From Chitinophagaceae bacterium (GTDB lineage Bacteria; Bacteroidota; Bacteroidia; Chitinophagales; Chitinophagaceae): a stretch of 40,887 bases of DNA. The stretch is taken from positions 1-40,887 of the forward strand of contig JAICXX010000035.1 in the NCBI GenBank assembly GCA_025934485.1, in the 5' to 3' direction. Made by a program: the position numbers and the translations under genes. This document shows positions 16,283 through 25,800 of the stretch, piece by piece. How positions within the stretch are numbered: the first letter of the stretch is position 1; every line of letters starts with the position of its first letter. The notes below the pieces were generated by a model, which saw nothing but the letters and a program-made list of their open reading frames with translations, did not search any database and was not told the origin of the DNA.

Positions 16283-19200
16283 ATGAAAAGGATGCTAATG
16301 CAGGCGGTGGCGCTGTTGCTCGTTGCTACCGTGCATGCACAGACGACTAGGATCAAGATCATAGGATACGTGATCGATCCCAAAGGCAGCCCGCTTGCCG
16401 GCGTGAGTGTTACTGTCAAAGGAACGGAGAGCGGGACCCTCTCGGACAGCAGCGGCCGGTTCGAGATCCGCGTACATGGCCCCGGATCGAGGCTGGTGTT
16501 TTCACTCGTGAGCTACGAGACGAAGGAGGAGACCGTAGGGAAACGAATGAAGCTGGAGGTCGTTCTCAACGAGGCTAGCAGCAGCATGAATGACGTGGTC
16601 GTCATCGGCTATGGAACGCAGAGAAAACGGGACCTCACCGGCGCCATCACCACGATCTCCTCGAAACAGCTGGAAGAGCGGCATACCAGCAGCCTCGGTG
16701 ATGCGTTGCAGGGGCTGGCCGCGGGGGTGCTGGTCACCACGGCGGCGGAGCCGGGAGCCCAACCGACCATTCAGATCAGGGGATATTCCACTTTCTCCAG
16801 CGCCGGCAATACGCCGTTGTATGTGATCGACGGGATCCTTTCGGACAACATGAGCTGGGTCAACCCAGACGATGTCCAGTCGGTGGAGATACTCAAAGAC
16901 GCGGCGTCGGCGGCGATCTATGGGTCCCGTTCGGCCAATGGCGTCATCATCATCACGACTAAACGAGGAGTAGAAGGGAAGCCCAGGATAGGAGTGCAGT
17001 ATCTGCATGTATCGGGGGAGCTTGCCCATAAGCTGCCACAGGCCAACTCGAAGGAGGTGCGGCTATACCGCAACGAGCAGGGCAGCTCGGGGGTAAGCAC
17101 CGACTCGCTCAATCCCAGCTATAATGCCGATAACGATTATCAATCCGTGCTGACGCGGATCGCCGCGCGCGACCAGGTAGACTTCAGCGCCAGCGGCGCC
17201 AGCAAGAACACCAATTTCTACACCAGTATCCGCGCGCTCGACGACCAGGGCCTGATTTATAACAGCTATGCCAAATCGCTGTTCTTCCGGACCAATATCG
17301 AATTCTCTCCGTCCTCCCGTTTCCGGTATTTCGGGCGGATGCAATTCGGGTATACTACGGGGAATGTTATCGACGAAGGGAACACGATCTTTCAGGCGTT
17401 TCAGCGTCCCCCCAACTATGCTTTGTACAATCCCGACGGATCGCTTACCGGCTATATCAGCGGGCGACGAAATCCGCTTACGGTTGTACTGGACCAGGTC
17501 AACCTGAACCAAAATTACAACGGCTCGCTTTTCAACCAGGTCGATTTTACCATTGTCCCCGCGCTCAAGCTCACCGCCAATGCCGTCGCTACCTATACAG
17601 AAACGAGGAACCAGCAGTTCCTGCCCAAGATCCTCAGCTCCAACAACCCGCTGACCAATAGCGGCAGCGAAAGCTTCTCCCGTGTCATCGACTGGCAGGC
17701 CCAGAGCTATCTCAATTATTCCAGGACCTTTGGCGGGGATCACCTGGTCACCTTGATGGCCGGGACCAGCGCTGAGTCGTCGCAGACCAATGGCGACAAT
17801 GAATCGGCTGTGAACTACGTCAACGAGCAGGTGTTGACCCTCAATTCGGGGACCATCGTACCCAATGGCACGACGACCACCGCGACGGCGGATTCCCGGG
17901 CCTCGTTGTTTGGCCGGGCCACCTATGGGTATAAGGGCCGGTATCTTTTTGCCACGACGATACGGCGGGATGGCTCTTCGCGTTTCGGTCCCGATAACCG
18001 ATGGGGGGATTTTCTAAGTGCCTCGGCGGCGTGGCGGTTCAGCGACGAACATTTCATGCATTGGTCGGCGGGTTTCCTGGATGACGCGAAGTTCCGTTTC
18101 AGTTATGGGCAAACGGGCAATGAAAGTATCGGTGACTATACCGCGCAGACGACGTACAATTTCGGAAACTATTATTACAATGGTATCTCGGGGATCGCGC
18201 CGAGCACCACACTCGGCAATCCTACCCTGCAATGGGAAGCGACGACACAGCAGGATGCCGGTCTCGATCTGAGCTTCTTCAGGTCCCGGCTGCTCATCGT
18301 GGCGGATGTCTATATCAAGAAGACCAACAACCTGCTCACCCAGAGCCCGCTGCCCGCGGAGACGGGGTTCAGTAACTATGAGGTCAACTATGGAAGCATC
18401 CGTAATCGCGGCTTCGAGCTGTCGATCATCGGGAGGCCAATACTCAGGAGGGACTTCGACTGGTCCATCACCTATAACCTTAGCGTGCAGAAGGGTGTCG
18501 TCACCCAGCTCAATGCCGGGCTGCCGGCTATCCAGGGCAATTCCGCCGATGCCGCGGGCAATGCGGCCTGGCTATTGCAGGCGGGACAGCCGCTGGGCAA
18601 TTTCTATGGCTGGAGACAGCTGAGGGTCTATCCATATGATCTGTCGAATGCTTATAATGCGCAGTGGCAGCCCCTGTCACCCGATTTCGATCAGGCTGGG
18701 AATTTTTCGGGCTATAATTTCCAGGGCAAGGCCTATACCGGCCCCGTCCATAGCCTGTACGGAAAAGGGGTGAAGCTCAAAGGCGGCGATGTCGAATACC
18801 AGAATCTCAACGGGGACAGCGTGATCGACAACAACGACCGGCAGATCCTCGGGAATGCGCAGCCAAAATTCTTTTTTGCCGTGATGAATACCATGCGGTA
18901 CAAGAAGTTCTCCTTGTCGTTCACCATCAACACGCAATGGGGCGATAAGGTCTATAACAATGCGGCGCAGACGCTTGATAATTATGCGACTTCCAATATC
19001 ATTCCGCAGCCGGATGTGATCCTGCATATGTGGCGGCATCAAGGCGATGTCACGCAGGTGCCGGCCTATCTCAAGACGAGTGTGGGTGATATCCGGATGA
19101 GCAATCGATTCCTGGAAGACGGCTCGTTTATCCGGCTGGCCTATGCGCAGCTGAACTATACATTTCCCATCCAGGCGGCTCACAAGATCTTTGCACAGGC

Positions 19201-19360
19201 TGCCAACGCCTATATCTATGGCAGCAACCTGCTGATGTGGACTAACTATAGCTGGTATGACCCGGAGCTGATCTCGACCAATCCGCTCCAGATGGGGCAG
19301 GATAATGGCAGCTATCCCCGCAGACGGGAATTAGGAATCGGATTGAATATAACCTTCTAA
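16283..19360 (+). CDS. SusC/RagA-type TonB-dependent outer-membrane transporter (second of tandem pairs)
   Basis: Second SusC-like importer, 1025 residues, with a signal peptide (about 1-20, ending TVHAQ). Regulatory-like beta domain about 25-100 (YVIDPKGSPLAGVSVTVKG), SusC signature DVVVIGYGTQRKRDLTGAI, plug domain with LYVIDGILSDN and AIYGSRSANGVIIITTKRG, then a barrel ending GIGLNITF. It differs clearly in sequence from the first copy, so the two pairs probably accept different oligosaccharides rather than being a recent duplication. It starts 36 bases after the preceding susD and ends 10 bases before its own susD partner. Confidence 0.96.
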   Translation: MKRMLMQAVALLLVATVHAQTTRIKIIGYVIDPKGSPLAGVSVTVKGTESGTLSDSSGRFEIRVHGPGSRLVFSLVSYETKEETVGKRMKLEVVLNEASSSMNDVVVIGYGTQRKRDLTGAITTISSKQLEERHTSSLGDALQGLAAGVLVTTAAEPGAQPTIQIRGYSTFSSAGNTPLYVIDGILSDNMSWVNPDDVQSVEILKDAASAAIYGSRSANGVIIITTKRGVEGKPRIGVQYLHVSGELAHKLPQANSKEVRLYRNEQGSSGVSTDSLNPSYNADNDYQSVLTRIAARDQVDFSASGASKNTNFYTSIRALDDQGLIYNSYAKSLFFRTNIEFSPSSRFRYFGRMQFGYTTGNVIDEGNTIFQAFQRPPNYALYNPDGSLTGYISGRRNPLTVVLDQVNLNQNYNGSLFNQVDFTIVPALKLTANAVATYTETRNQQFLPKILSSNNPLTNSGSESFSRVIDWQAQSYLNYSRTFGGDHLVTLMAGTSAESSQTNGDNESAVNYVNEQVLTLNSGTIVPNGTTTTATADSRASLFGRATYGYKGRYLFATTIRRDGSSRFGPDNRWGDFLSASAAWRFSDEHFMHWSAGFLDDAKFRFSYGQTGNESIGDYTAQTTYNFGNYYYNGISGIAPSTTLGNPTLQWEATTQQDAGLDLSFFRSRLLIVADVYIKKTNNLLTQSPLPAETGFSNYEVNYGSIRNRGFELSIIGRPILRRDFDWSITYNLSVQKGVVTQLNAGLPAIQGNSADAAGNAAWLLQAGQPLGNFYGWRQLRVYPYDLSNAYNAQWQPLSPDFDQAGNFSGYNFQGKAYTGPVHSLYGKGVKLKGGDVEYQNLNGDSVIDNNDRQILGNAQPKFFFAVMNTMRYKKFSLSFTINTQWGDKVYNNAAQTLDNYATSNIIPQPDVILHMWRHQGDVTQVPAYLKTSVGDIRMSNRFLEDGSFIRLAYAQLNYTFPIQAAHKIFAQAANAYIYGSNLLMWTNYSWYDPELISTNPLQMGQDNGSYPRRRELGIGLNITF

Positions 19361-19370
19361 CCACTCCAAT

Positions 19371-20807
19371 ATGGGACGTCAATTTGTTTTCGTGATGCTG
19401 CTGGCTATGACCGCCGTCACCGGATGTAAGAAATTTCTCACAGAGAAGCCGCAGCAGCAGATCACTGCCGGCAGTTTCTGGAAGACCAACGATGATATCG
19501 TAGCGGGGATTGCAGCCATGTACAATGGGGTACAGCAGCAATGCAGCTACAATTACTTTGCCTATGGAGATGGCCGAACGGACAATTTCTGGGTCTCGCA
19601 ATACGGAAATCTCGCGTATTCGATCAATGGGTTGAGCAATGCCACCAATGGGACGGACTGGGCGCCCATCTACACGACGATCGAGCGGGCGAATGACCTG
19701 TTGATGCACGTGCCCATCATCGCCGCGTCGCAGGAGGGGCAGAGCATCGGCGCCAAGGCCAGCAACAACTATCTGGCACAGGCCTATGGGGTACGCGCGT
19801 TTTGTTATTTCACCTTGCTGCGCATCTTCGGCGGGGCGCCGGTGTGGCGGGTTCCATATGACAGCGTAGGACAGCAAAAATTTATAGCCCGGTCTTCGGC
19901 TGAGTACTTGATGGATAGCCTGGTTTTACCCGACCTGCTCAATGCCGCCAACCTGGCCGATACTACCCAAAACACGGTGTGGTATGTGAACGTGGGGGGA
20001 ATCCGCGCGATGTTGATGGACGCGTATATGTGGAAGCACGATTATCCGGATGCGATCTACTGGTATAGCCGGCTTACGGGGACGAACCGGTATAAACTCG
20101 AACCGACCGCTACCTGGAAGAACCTGTTCATCGCGCCGCAGAGCTCGGCGGAGAGTATCTGGAGTCTCAACTGGGATTGGACCGTCAACGGCGGCGCCAG
20201 CATCTCCGGCGAGATAGGAGCCGGGAATACCAACAGCCAGTGGTGGATCTCGGATGTCATCTGGAGCTATTTCACCAGTGCGGCCAATGCCAAAGACATC
20301 CGGGGACCGCAGTCGATCGACTTCAAGGCAACCAACCACGACAAGGTCAATAAGTTCTATCCGGTGAACCTGAATGCCCAGGGCGTTCAGATCTATCCCG
20401 CGAATAACCAGGCGAATGTCTATTTCGCACTTTACCGGCTGGCCGATCTCCTATTGTTGCGCGCCGAGGCGGCCAATTGTACCTATGATACGGCGACGGC
20501 GATCAACCTGCTCAATGCCATCCATGTTCGGGCGGGTCTTCCGGCCTACACTACGGCGACGCTGGTGGATTCCACCACCATCAGCAATGCGTTATTAGCC
20601 GAAAGACAATGGGAGTTCTTTGCCGAAGGAAAAAGATGGTATGACCTGGTACGCAATGGCGTCGTGAGCTCGGTCCTGGACCCCATCATGCTGAAGAGAT
20701 ATCCGACGGCGCAGACCTTTGCCTCCGATCCCCGCAAGATCCTGTGGCCGGTAAACGCCAATGATCTCAATGCCAACCCGGCGCTTGTTCAAAACCCTCC
20801 TTACTGA
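19371..20807 (+). CDS. SusD/RagB-type glycan-binding surface lipoprotein (second)
   Basis: Partner lipoprotein of the preceding SusC, 478 residues. Lipobox ends in Cys19 (TAVTGC) and is followed by KKFLTEKPQQQIT, a form very common in SusD proteins. Later hallmarks: AQAYGVRAFCYFTLLRIFGGAPV in the TPR region and LLAERQWEFFAEGKRWYDLVRN near the C-terminus. It is shorter than the first SusD. The next lipoprotein gene begins 17 bases after the stop. Confidence 0.95.
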   Translation: MGRQFVFVMLLAMTAVTGCKKFLTEKPQQQITAGSFWKTNDDIVAGIAAMYNGVQQQCSYNYFAYGDGRTDNFWVSQYGNLAYSINGLSNATNGTDWAPIYTTIERANDLLMHVPIIAASQEGQSIGAKASNNYLAQAYGVRAFCYFTLLRIFGGAPVWRVPYDSVGQQKFIARSSAEYLMDSLVLPDLLNAANLADTTQNTVWYVNVGGIRAMLMDAYMWKHDYPDAIYWYSRLTGTNRYKLEPTATWKNLFIAPQSSAESIWSLNWDWTVNGGASISGEIGAGNTNSQWWISDVIWSYFTSAANAKDIRGPQSIDFKATNHDKVNKFYPVNLNAQGVQIYPANNQANVYFALYRLADLLLLRAEAANCTYDTATAINLLNAIHVRAGLPAYTTATLVDSTTISNALLAERQWEFFAEGKRWYDLVRNGVVSSVLDPIMLKRYPTAQTFASDPRKILWPVNANDLNANPALVQNPPY

Positions 20808-20824
20808 TCGTCAATTTTTTCAAT

Positions 20825-21523
20825 ATGAAACGTTTTTTGATCTTTATTAGCCTCTTTTTGATTGCTTCCACAGGCTGTAAGAAATTTCTGGGACTTTCGT
20901 TGCAGACCGATGCCTCCCACACCCCCTACCTGTTAAATCCCAATCTCGATATGACGGCCTGGCAATACCTGAAATACCGGAGCGGAGCGGATACCACGAA
21001 TCCGAACTGGCGCACCGATACCGTGTTCAAGCTGATGTATCAGGCCGTGCTGTATTCGGGTATCGATACCAGCGAATACACGAAGCCCAACAGGACATAT
21101 GTTTTCCTGCATAACCTCGCCGTTCAGACCTTAAATGCCACGGTCCCTGTGACCGTAAGCAACAAGTGTTATTGGGGGTACTATCTCGTGGATTCGGTAC
21201 CTGCCACCTCCTGGAGCCAGTATACGCCGGCGCAGGTCAAGGCCTGGCTGCAGTACCTGATCGTGAATGGAGAGTACAATTTCAATAACCTTACCCCCAA
21301 CGCGGTTACCGTCACGACGTTGCTGCCGCAGGGTGCGGATACCCTGAACCCGTCGGGCATCATGGTGCTGGCACGCAATGATGATCCCAGTTCAGGGTCG
21401 ATCACCATCAATAATTTCGTGGGCTCCTATAGCTCCACGACGGTGCGTTCCGGCGGGTATGTAGCCACGAATGGACCGATACAGGTGGTGGGCAATTTAG
21501 TGATCTTTAAACGAACGCAATAA
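20825..21523 (+). CDS. FAS1 (fasciclin)-like surface lipoprotein
   Basis: Lipoprotein of 232 residues, lipobox ending in Cys18 (IASTGC) followed by KKFLGLSLQT. The remainder resembles one FAS1 domain: VFKLMYQAVLYSGIDTSEYT and TYVFLHN correspond to the early FAS1 core, and YVATNGPIQVVGNLVIFKR to the conserved C-terminal part. Its place directly after susD, where SusE/SusF-type surface glycan-binding proteins usually sit, suggests an accessory binding role at the cell surface. That role is inferred from position; the FAS1 match is by eye. It is the last gene of the rightward transcript and converges with the GH105 gene four bases away. Confidence 0.7.
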   Translation: MKRFLIFISLFLIASTGCKKFLGLSLQTDASHTPYLLNPNLDMTAWQYLKYRSGADTTNPNWRTDTVFKLMYQAVLYSGIDTSEYTKPNRTYVFLHNLAVQTLNATVPVTVSNKCYWGYYLVDSVPATSWSQYTPAQVKAWLQYLIVNGEYNFNNLTPNAVTVTTLLPQGADTLNPSGIMVLARNDDPSSGSITINNFVGSYSSTTVRSGGYVATNGPIQVVGNLVIFKRTQ

Positions 21524-21538
21524 GCCCTTAAGGCTTTT
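21522..21538. terminator. weak possible bidirectional terminator between convergent genes
   Basis: AAGCC and GGCTT form a five-pair stem around CTTAA, overlapping the stop codons of both the FAS1-like gene and the GH105 gene. TTTT follows on the plus strand. It is short, so the call is tentative. Confidence 0.3.
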
Positions 21539-22760
21539 GGGCGCCGCGATCGGCGGCGAGCACCATTTCAGTGCCGGCGAGGAGGAAGGGACCGAGCCCA
21601 TGGGTATCGTTGGTCTCGCGGGGCCGGTCATAGTAAAACCGGATGTTCTCTTCGATGTCGGTGCCGATACAGATATCCCGGACCTCGCCGTCGGCGGTGA
21701 CCTCGCGGCTCAGCCCCTGCCAGCCGTTGCGGGCGATGGACAGGTAGCGCGGGTTGATCCAGCCTTTGTTGACGGCGTGGGCGACGGTATAGATGAACAT
21801 GGCGGTCACGGAAGATTCGAGGTAGGAGTCTGGTTTATCGAGGACCTGATGCCACATGCCGGTGGTATCCTGGTAGCGGGAGAAACCTATGATCTGGCGG
21901 AGCAGGAGCTTGCGAAGTTCTTCCCATTTGGGATGGTTGGCGGGAAGGGCGTCAAGCAGGGCACACTGGGCCAGGGCCACCCAGCCGTTGCAGCGGCCCC
22001 AGTGGGCGACACCGTTCGTGTTCTCGTCGTTATAGAAACAGTGGAAGTAGAGACCGGTGGTGCTGTCGTAGATGTAGTGATTGAATGCTTCGACCTGTTT
22101 TATTGCGAAGTCGAAATAGCTGGCGTCGCCGGTGGTCCTGCCCATGCGGGCGAGGAAGGGGACGCTCATATAGAGATCGTCGGCCCAGAGGGTCATACTA
22201 CGCGGGCGGGTACGGGCGAGGGTGCCGTCGGGGAATTTGACCTGTACGTTCCGGATATAGTCGGCTACCCTTTGCAAATAGTCCATGTAAACCGGCTTTT
22301 TATCGAAGGTATAGACGTCGAGCAGCCCTGCGGCCATGGACCCGCAATCGTCGAGGGAGTTGATCTTGAGCACAGGCCGCCATTCTATGGACTTTACGCC
22401 GGCATCGAATTGCTTTTTGAAATAATCGAGATTACTAAAGATGAAATCATAATTCTTCCGTGCATAGTCGGAATACCGCGGTTCGTGCAACACAGCGGCG
22501 GTTTGCATCATGCCCACGGCCAGGACCCCATTGACATATTGCCATTTGTTGTATTTGCTTTCGGCTTTGATATCGGGTGATAGGGCGAGGCCGCTGGTGG
22601 AAGAAAAGGTCTCATTGGTTTTGGTATTGACAAAACGAAAGGAGGTCGTTTGAAGGATATGGTCTGCCACACGCCGCACCAGCGTCGCAGGATCGTCGCC
22701 GGACTGTTGGGCCCTTGCGACGGAAGAAAGGCCTAAGACGAGGATTAAGAATAGCTTCAT
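21528..22760 (-). CDS. GH105-type unsaturated rhamnogalacturonyl/glucuronyl hydrolase
   Basis: Enzyme of 410 residues with a signal peptide (about 1-18, ending ARAQ), so periplasmic or exported. It hydrolyses the 4,5-unsaturated uronic acid left by polysaccharide lyases. The (alpha/alpha)6 barrel carries the GH105 landmarks: DDCGSMAAG (Asp137/138), the catalytic-type WADDLYMSVPFLARMG (Asp194/195), and GRCNGWVALAQ. It complements the GH88 domain of the lyase fusion: GH105 members usually act on rhamnogalacturonan-derived disaccharides. It is transcribed leftward and diverges from the GH97-GH28 fusion across 125 bases that contain motif site D. Confidence 0.9.
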   Translation of the reverse strand: MKLFLILVLGLSSVARAQQSGDDPATLVRRVADHILQTTSFRFVNTKTNETFSSTSGLALSPDIKAESKYNKWQYVNGVLAVGMMQTAAVLHEPRYSDYARKNYDFIFSNLDYFKKQFDAGVKSIEWRPVLKINSLDDCGSMAAGLLDVYTFDKKPVYMDYLQRVADYIRNVQVKFPDGTLARTRPRSMTLWADDLYMSVPFLARMGRTTGDASYFDFAIKQVEAFNHYIYDSTTGLYFHCFYNDENTNGVAHWGRCNGWVALAQCALLDALPANHPKWEELRKLLLRQIIGFSRYQDTTGMWHQVLDKPDSYLESSVTAMFIYTVAHAVNKGWINPRYLSIARNGWQGLSREVTADGEVRDICIGTDIEENIRFYYDRPRETNDTHGLGPFLLAGTEMVLAADRGAQKP

Positions 22761-22813
22761 ATTACATGATTTTGGCCCTAATATTCTTACAAATTTGACA
22801 CATATGGAAAGGT

Positions 22814-22837
22814 ATGCCAGAATAGTTGAATAGATTG
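22814..22837 (+). promoter_or_regulatory. shared upstream motif, site D
   Basis: Element beginning ATGCCAGAATAGTTGAAT, 21 of 24 bases identical to site C, 72 bases before the preferred start of the GH97-GH28 gene. It contains an in-frame TTG (22826) that could be mistaken for the start codon. Confidence 0.6.
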
Positions 22838-22885
22838 CTAATTATGGGAATTGTTCACCCGGAAAATATCCGTCAATTGCAAACT

Positions 22886-25800
22886 ATGAAGAAATTGCTT
22901 GTCTTATGCCTGGTTTTTCGGTCATTGGTCGTTTTTTCGGCTATGCCCGGAGTCACCGTTTTAAGCCCCGATGGGCGTTTGCAATTTGGGCTCTCCGGGG
23001 GGACGGGCGGGTTGCTTTTTACAGTGGCGGCGGATGGCCGGCCGATGGTCTTACCCTCGCCTTTGCGGTTCTTATTGGATGGGCAATCCGTCACCGAGGG
23101 TGCGAGGCTGACGAGCAGCCGGAAATATACGATTCACGAACGTTACGACTGGCTGGGAGTACATACGCCGGCTGTCGATGACTGCAACGGGGCCGTGGTG
23201 CGGTTGACAAAAGGGAAGACCGGCTATACGATCGATATCCGCGTCTTCAATGATGGTTTGGCCTTTCGGGTCGTGGCGCCGGGGCCGGAGGGTATGCAGC
23301 GGGTTCCGGATGAAGCCACAGTTTTTCGCCTGCCCGCGGATGGTACCATCTGGTACCATGACATCACCGGGCACTATGAAGGGGTTCATGTAAAAAAGGG
23401 GATCGATGCACTGCAGGCCGGGGAATGGGTAGCCCCGCCCGCTGCGATAAAATTGTCTTCGGGGTATTATTTGGCAATCACGGAGGCGAACCTGCAGAAC
23501 TATAGTGGGATGGTGATGCAGGCCGATGGGAAAGACGGTCTGGTGGTGAGAATGGCACATCGCCAGCCGGCTTCCCATCCTTTTGTTTTGCGGTATTCCG
23601 CGGAGGATGTCGCCCGGCTGGCTAAGCCGGCGGTCGTCAGGGGAACGATCACGACCCCCTGGCGGGTGGTGCTGGTTGGCCGGGATCTGAATACGCTGGT
23701 CAACAGCGATGTTATCCATGATCTTTGTCCGGCGCCCGATCCTACGTTGTTCCCGCAGGGGATACACACCTCGTTTATCCGGCCGGGCCGGGCGGTGTGG
23801 AAATACCTCGACGGCGGCGGCGAAGGCACGCCGGAGGTGATGAAGCATTGGACCGATCTCGCGGCGCAGCTGGGTTTCGAGTACAATATCCTGGAAGGTT
23901 TCTGGCGTAAATGGACGGATGCGCAGCTTAAAGACCTTGTGGATTATAGCCGGGGAAAGCATGTAGGTATCTGGGTATGGGTGCATAGCAAGGAACTGCA
24001 TGACTCCGTGGTGCGGCGGGCGCTTTTTGAGCATTGCCATGAGCTGGGCGTCGCCGGATTGAAGATAGACTTCTTCGATCATGAACATAAAGAGGTCATC
24101 GATCTCTACGATGCGATCCTGCGGGAGACGGCTGCGTTGGGGCTGCTGGTCGATTTTCACGGCAGCAATAAGCCTACGGGATTATCGCGGACCTATCCCA
24201 ACGAGATGACGCGGGAGGCGGTGAAGGGAATGGAGTCGAGCAAGCTGATGGACCGGGCTACGCATGAAACGACCTTGCCGTTCACGCGGCTGCTGGCCGG
24301 GCCGGCGGAATATACCGTCGTACATTTTGGTGAACGGCGGCGCAATACGACGATCGCGCATCAGCTGGCCAGCGCGGTGGTTTTAGGTGGGGAGCCAATG
24401 CTGACCTATGCGGCCAACCCGGAGAAGCTGCTGGCCAGTCCGGCCGTGGATATTATCCGGCGCATCCCCGCGGCGTATGATGAAACGATCGTGCTGCCCG
24501 GTTCCGACATTGGCGAATGCGCGGCTTTTGCACGGCGAAAGGGTACCGATTGGTTTATCGCGATCATGAACGGGACTTCTCCTCGACGGCTATGTATTCC
24601 TTTGCGTTTTTTGGGTGCCGCGATGGAGGGGTTGGCGGCGTTGGATCAGCCGGGCGATACGGCCGGCATAATGATGCGGCGTCTGCGGTATTCGCCGGGC
24701 GACAGTCTCTCGCTCGATCTGGCGCCGGGTGGCGGCTATGTGGCGTGGCTGCATGCGCCGGCGGTTAACACCGTCTTCAATGTCCGGGCCTATGGGGCGG
24801 CGGGGGACGGGGTGACCAACGACAGGGAGGCGATCGAAAAGGCCATCGACGCGGCTACTGTTGCCGGCGGCGGGACGGTATATTTTCCCGCGGGCAATTA
24901 TCTCTCGACCACCATTCATTTAAAAAGCAATATTTCGCTGTATATCGATCAGGGAGCGGCATTGATCGCCGCGGCAAACGGCTATGATCTACCGGAGCCC
25001 AATGCCTTCGCGCAATACCAGGATTTTGGCCACAGCCATTGGATGAACAGCCTGCTCTACGGGGAAGGGCTGCATGATATCTCTATTTTGGGGCCGGGTT
25101 TGATCTGGGGCCGCGGCCTTACGCGTAGCACCAATGTCCCTGAAGGAGGAGGCAACAAGACCATCGCGCTCAAGCTTTGTCGCAATGTGACGATCCGGGA
25201 TGTCTCGGTGTTGCATGGTGGACATTTTGCGATCCTGGCCACCGGCGTCGACAACCTCACCATCGACAACATGAAGGTCGACACGGACAGGGACGGGTTC
25301 GATATCGACTGTTGCAAGAATGTACGGGTGTCTAACTGCACCGTAAATTCCCCTTTTGATGACGGCATCTGTTTGAAGAGTTCTTTTGCACTTGGTTATG
25401 CCCGGGCGACGGAGAATGTCACCATCGCCAATTGCCAGGTCAGCGGCTATGACCTGGGGACCCTGCTCGACGGCACCTTTCAGCGCAACTACAGGCATTA
25501 TTCCGACAGCACACCCACTGGACGGATCAAGATGGGGACGGAATCCAATGGCGGGTTTAAGAATGTCACCATCACCAATTGTGTCTTCGATTATTCGCGT
25601 GGGCTGGCGCTGGAAACAGTGGATGGCGGATTGCTGGAAGATGTGACGATCTCCAATATCACCATGCGGGATATCGTCAATTCACCCATCTTTATCCGGC
25701 TGGGGGCGCGTCAACGGGGGCCGGATACGATACCCATAGGCGCCTGCCGAAGGATCATGCTGAGCAATATCATGATCTACAACGCCGATTACCGACACGG

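Noticed and set aside
22826-22885. TTG at 22826 as the start of the GH97-GH28 protein
   Set aside because: It lies inside the repeated regulatory motif and would put 20 residues before an otherwise perfect signal peptide beginning at ATG 22886.
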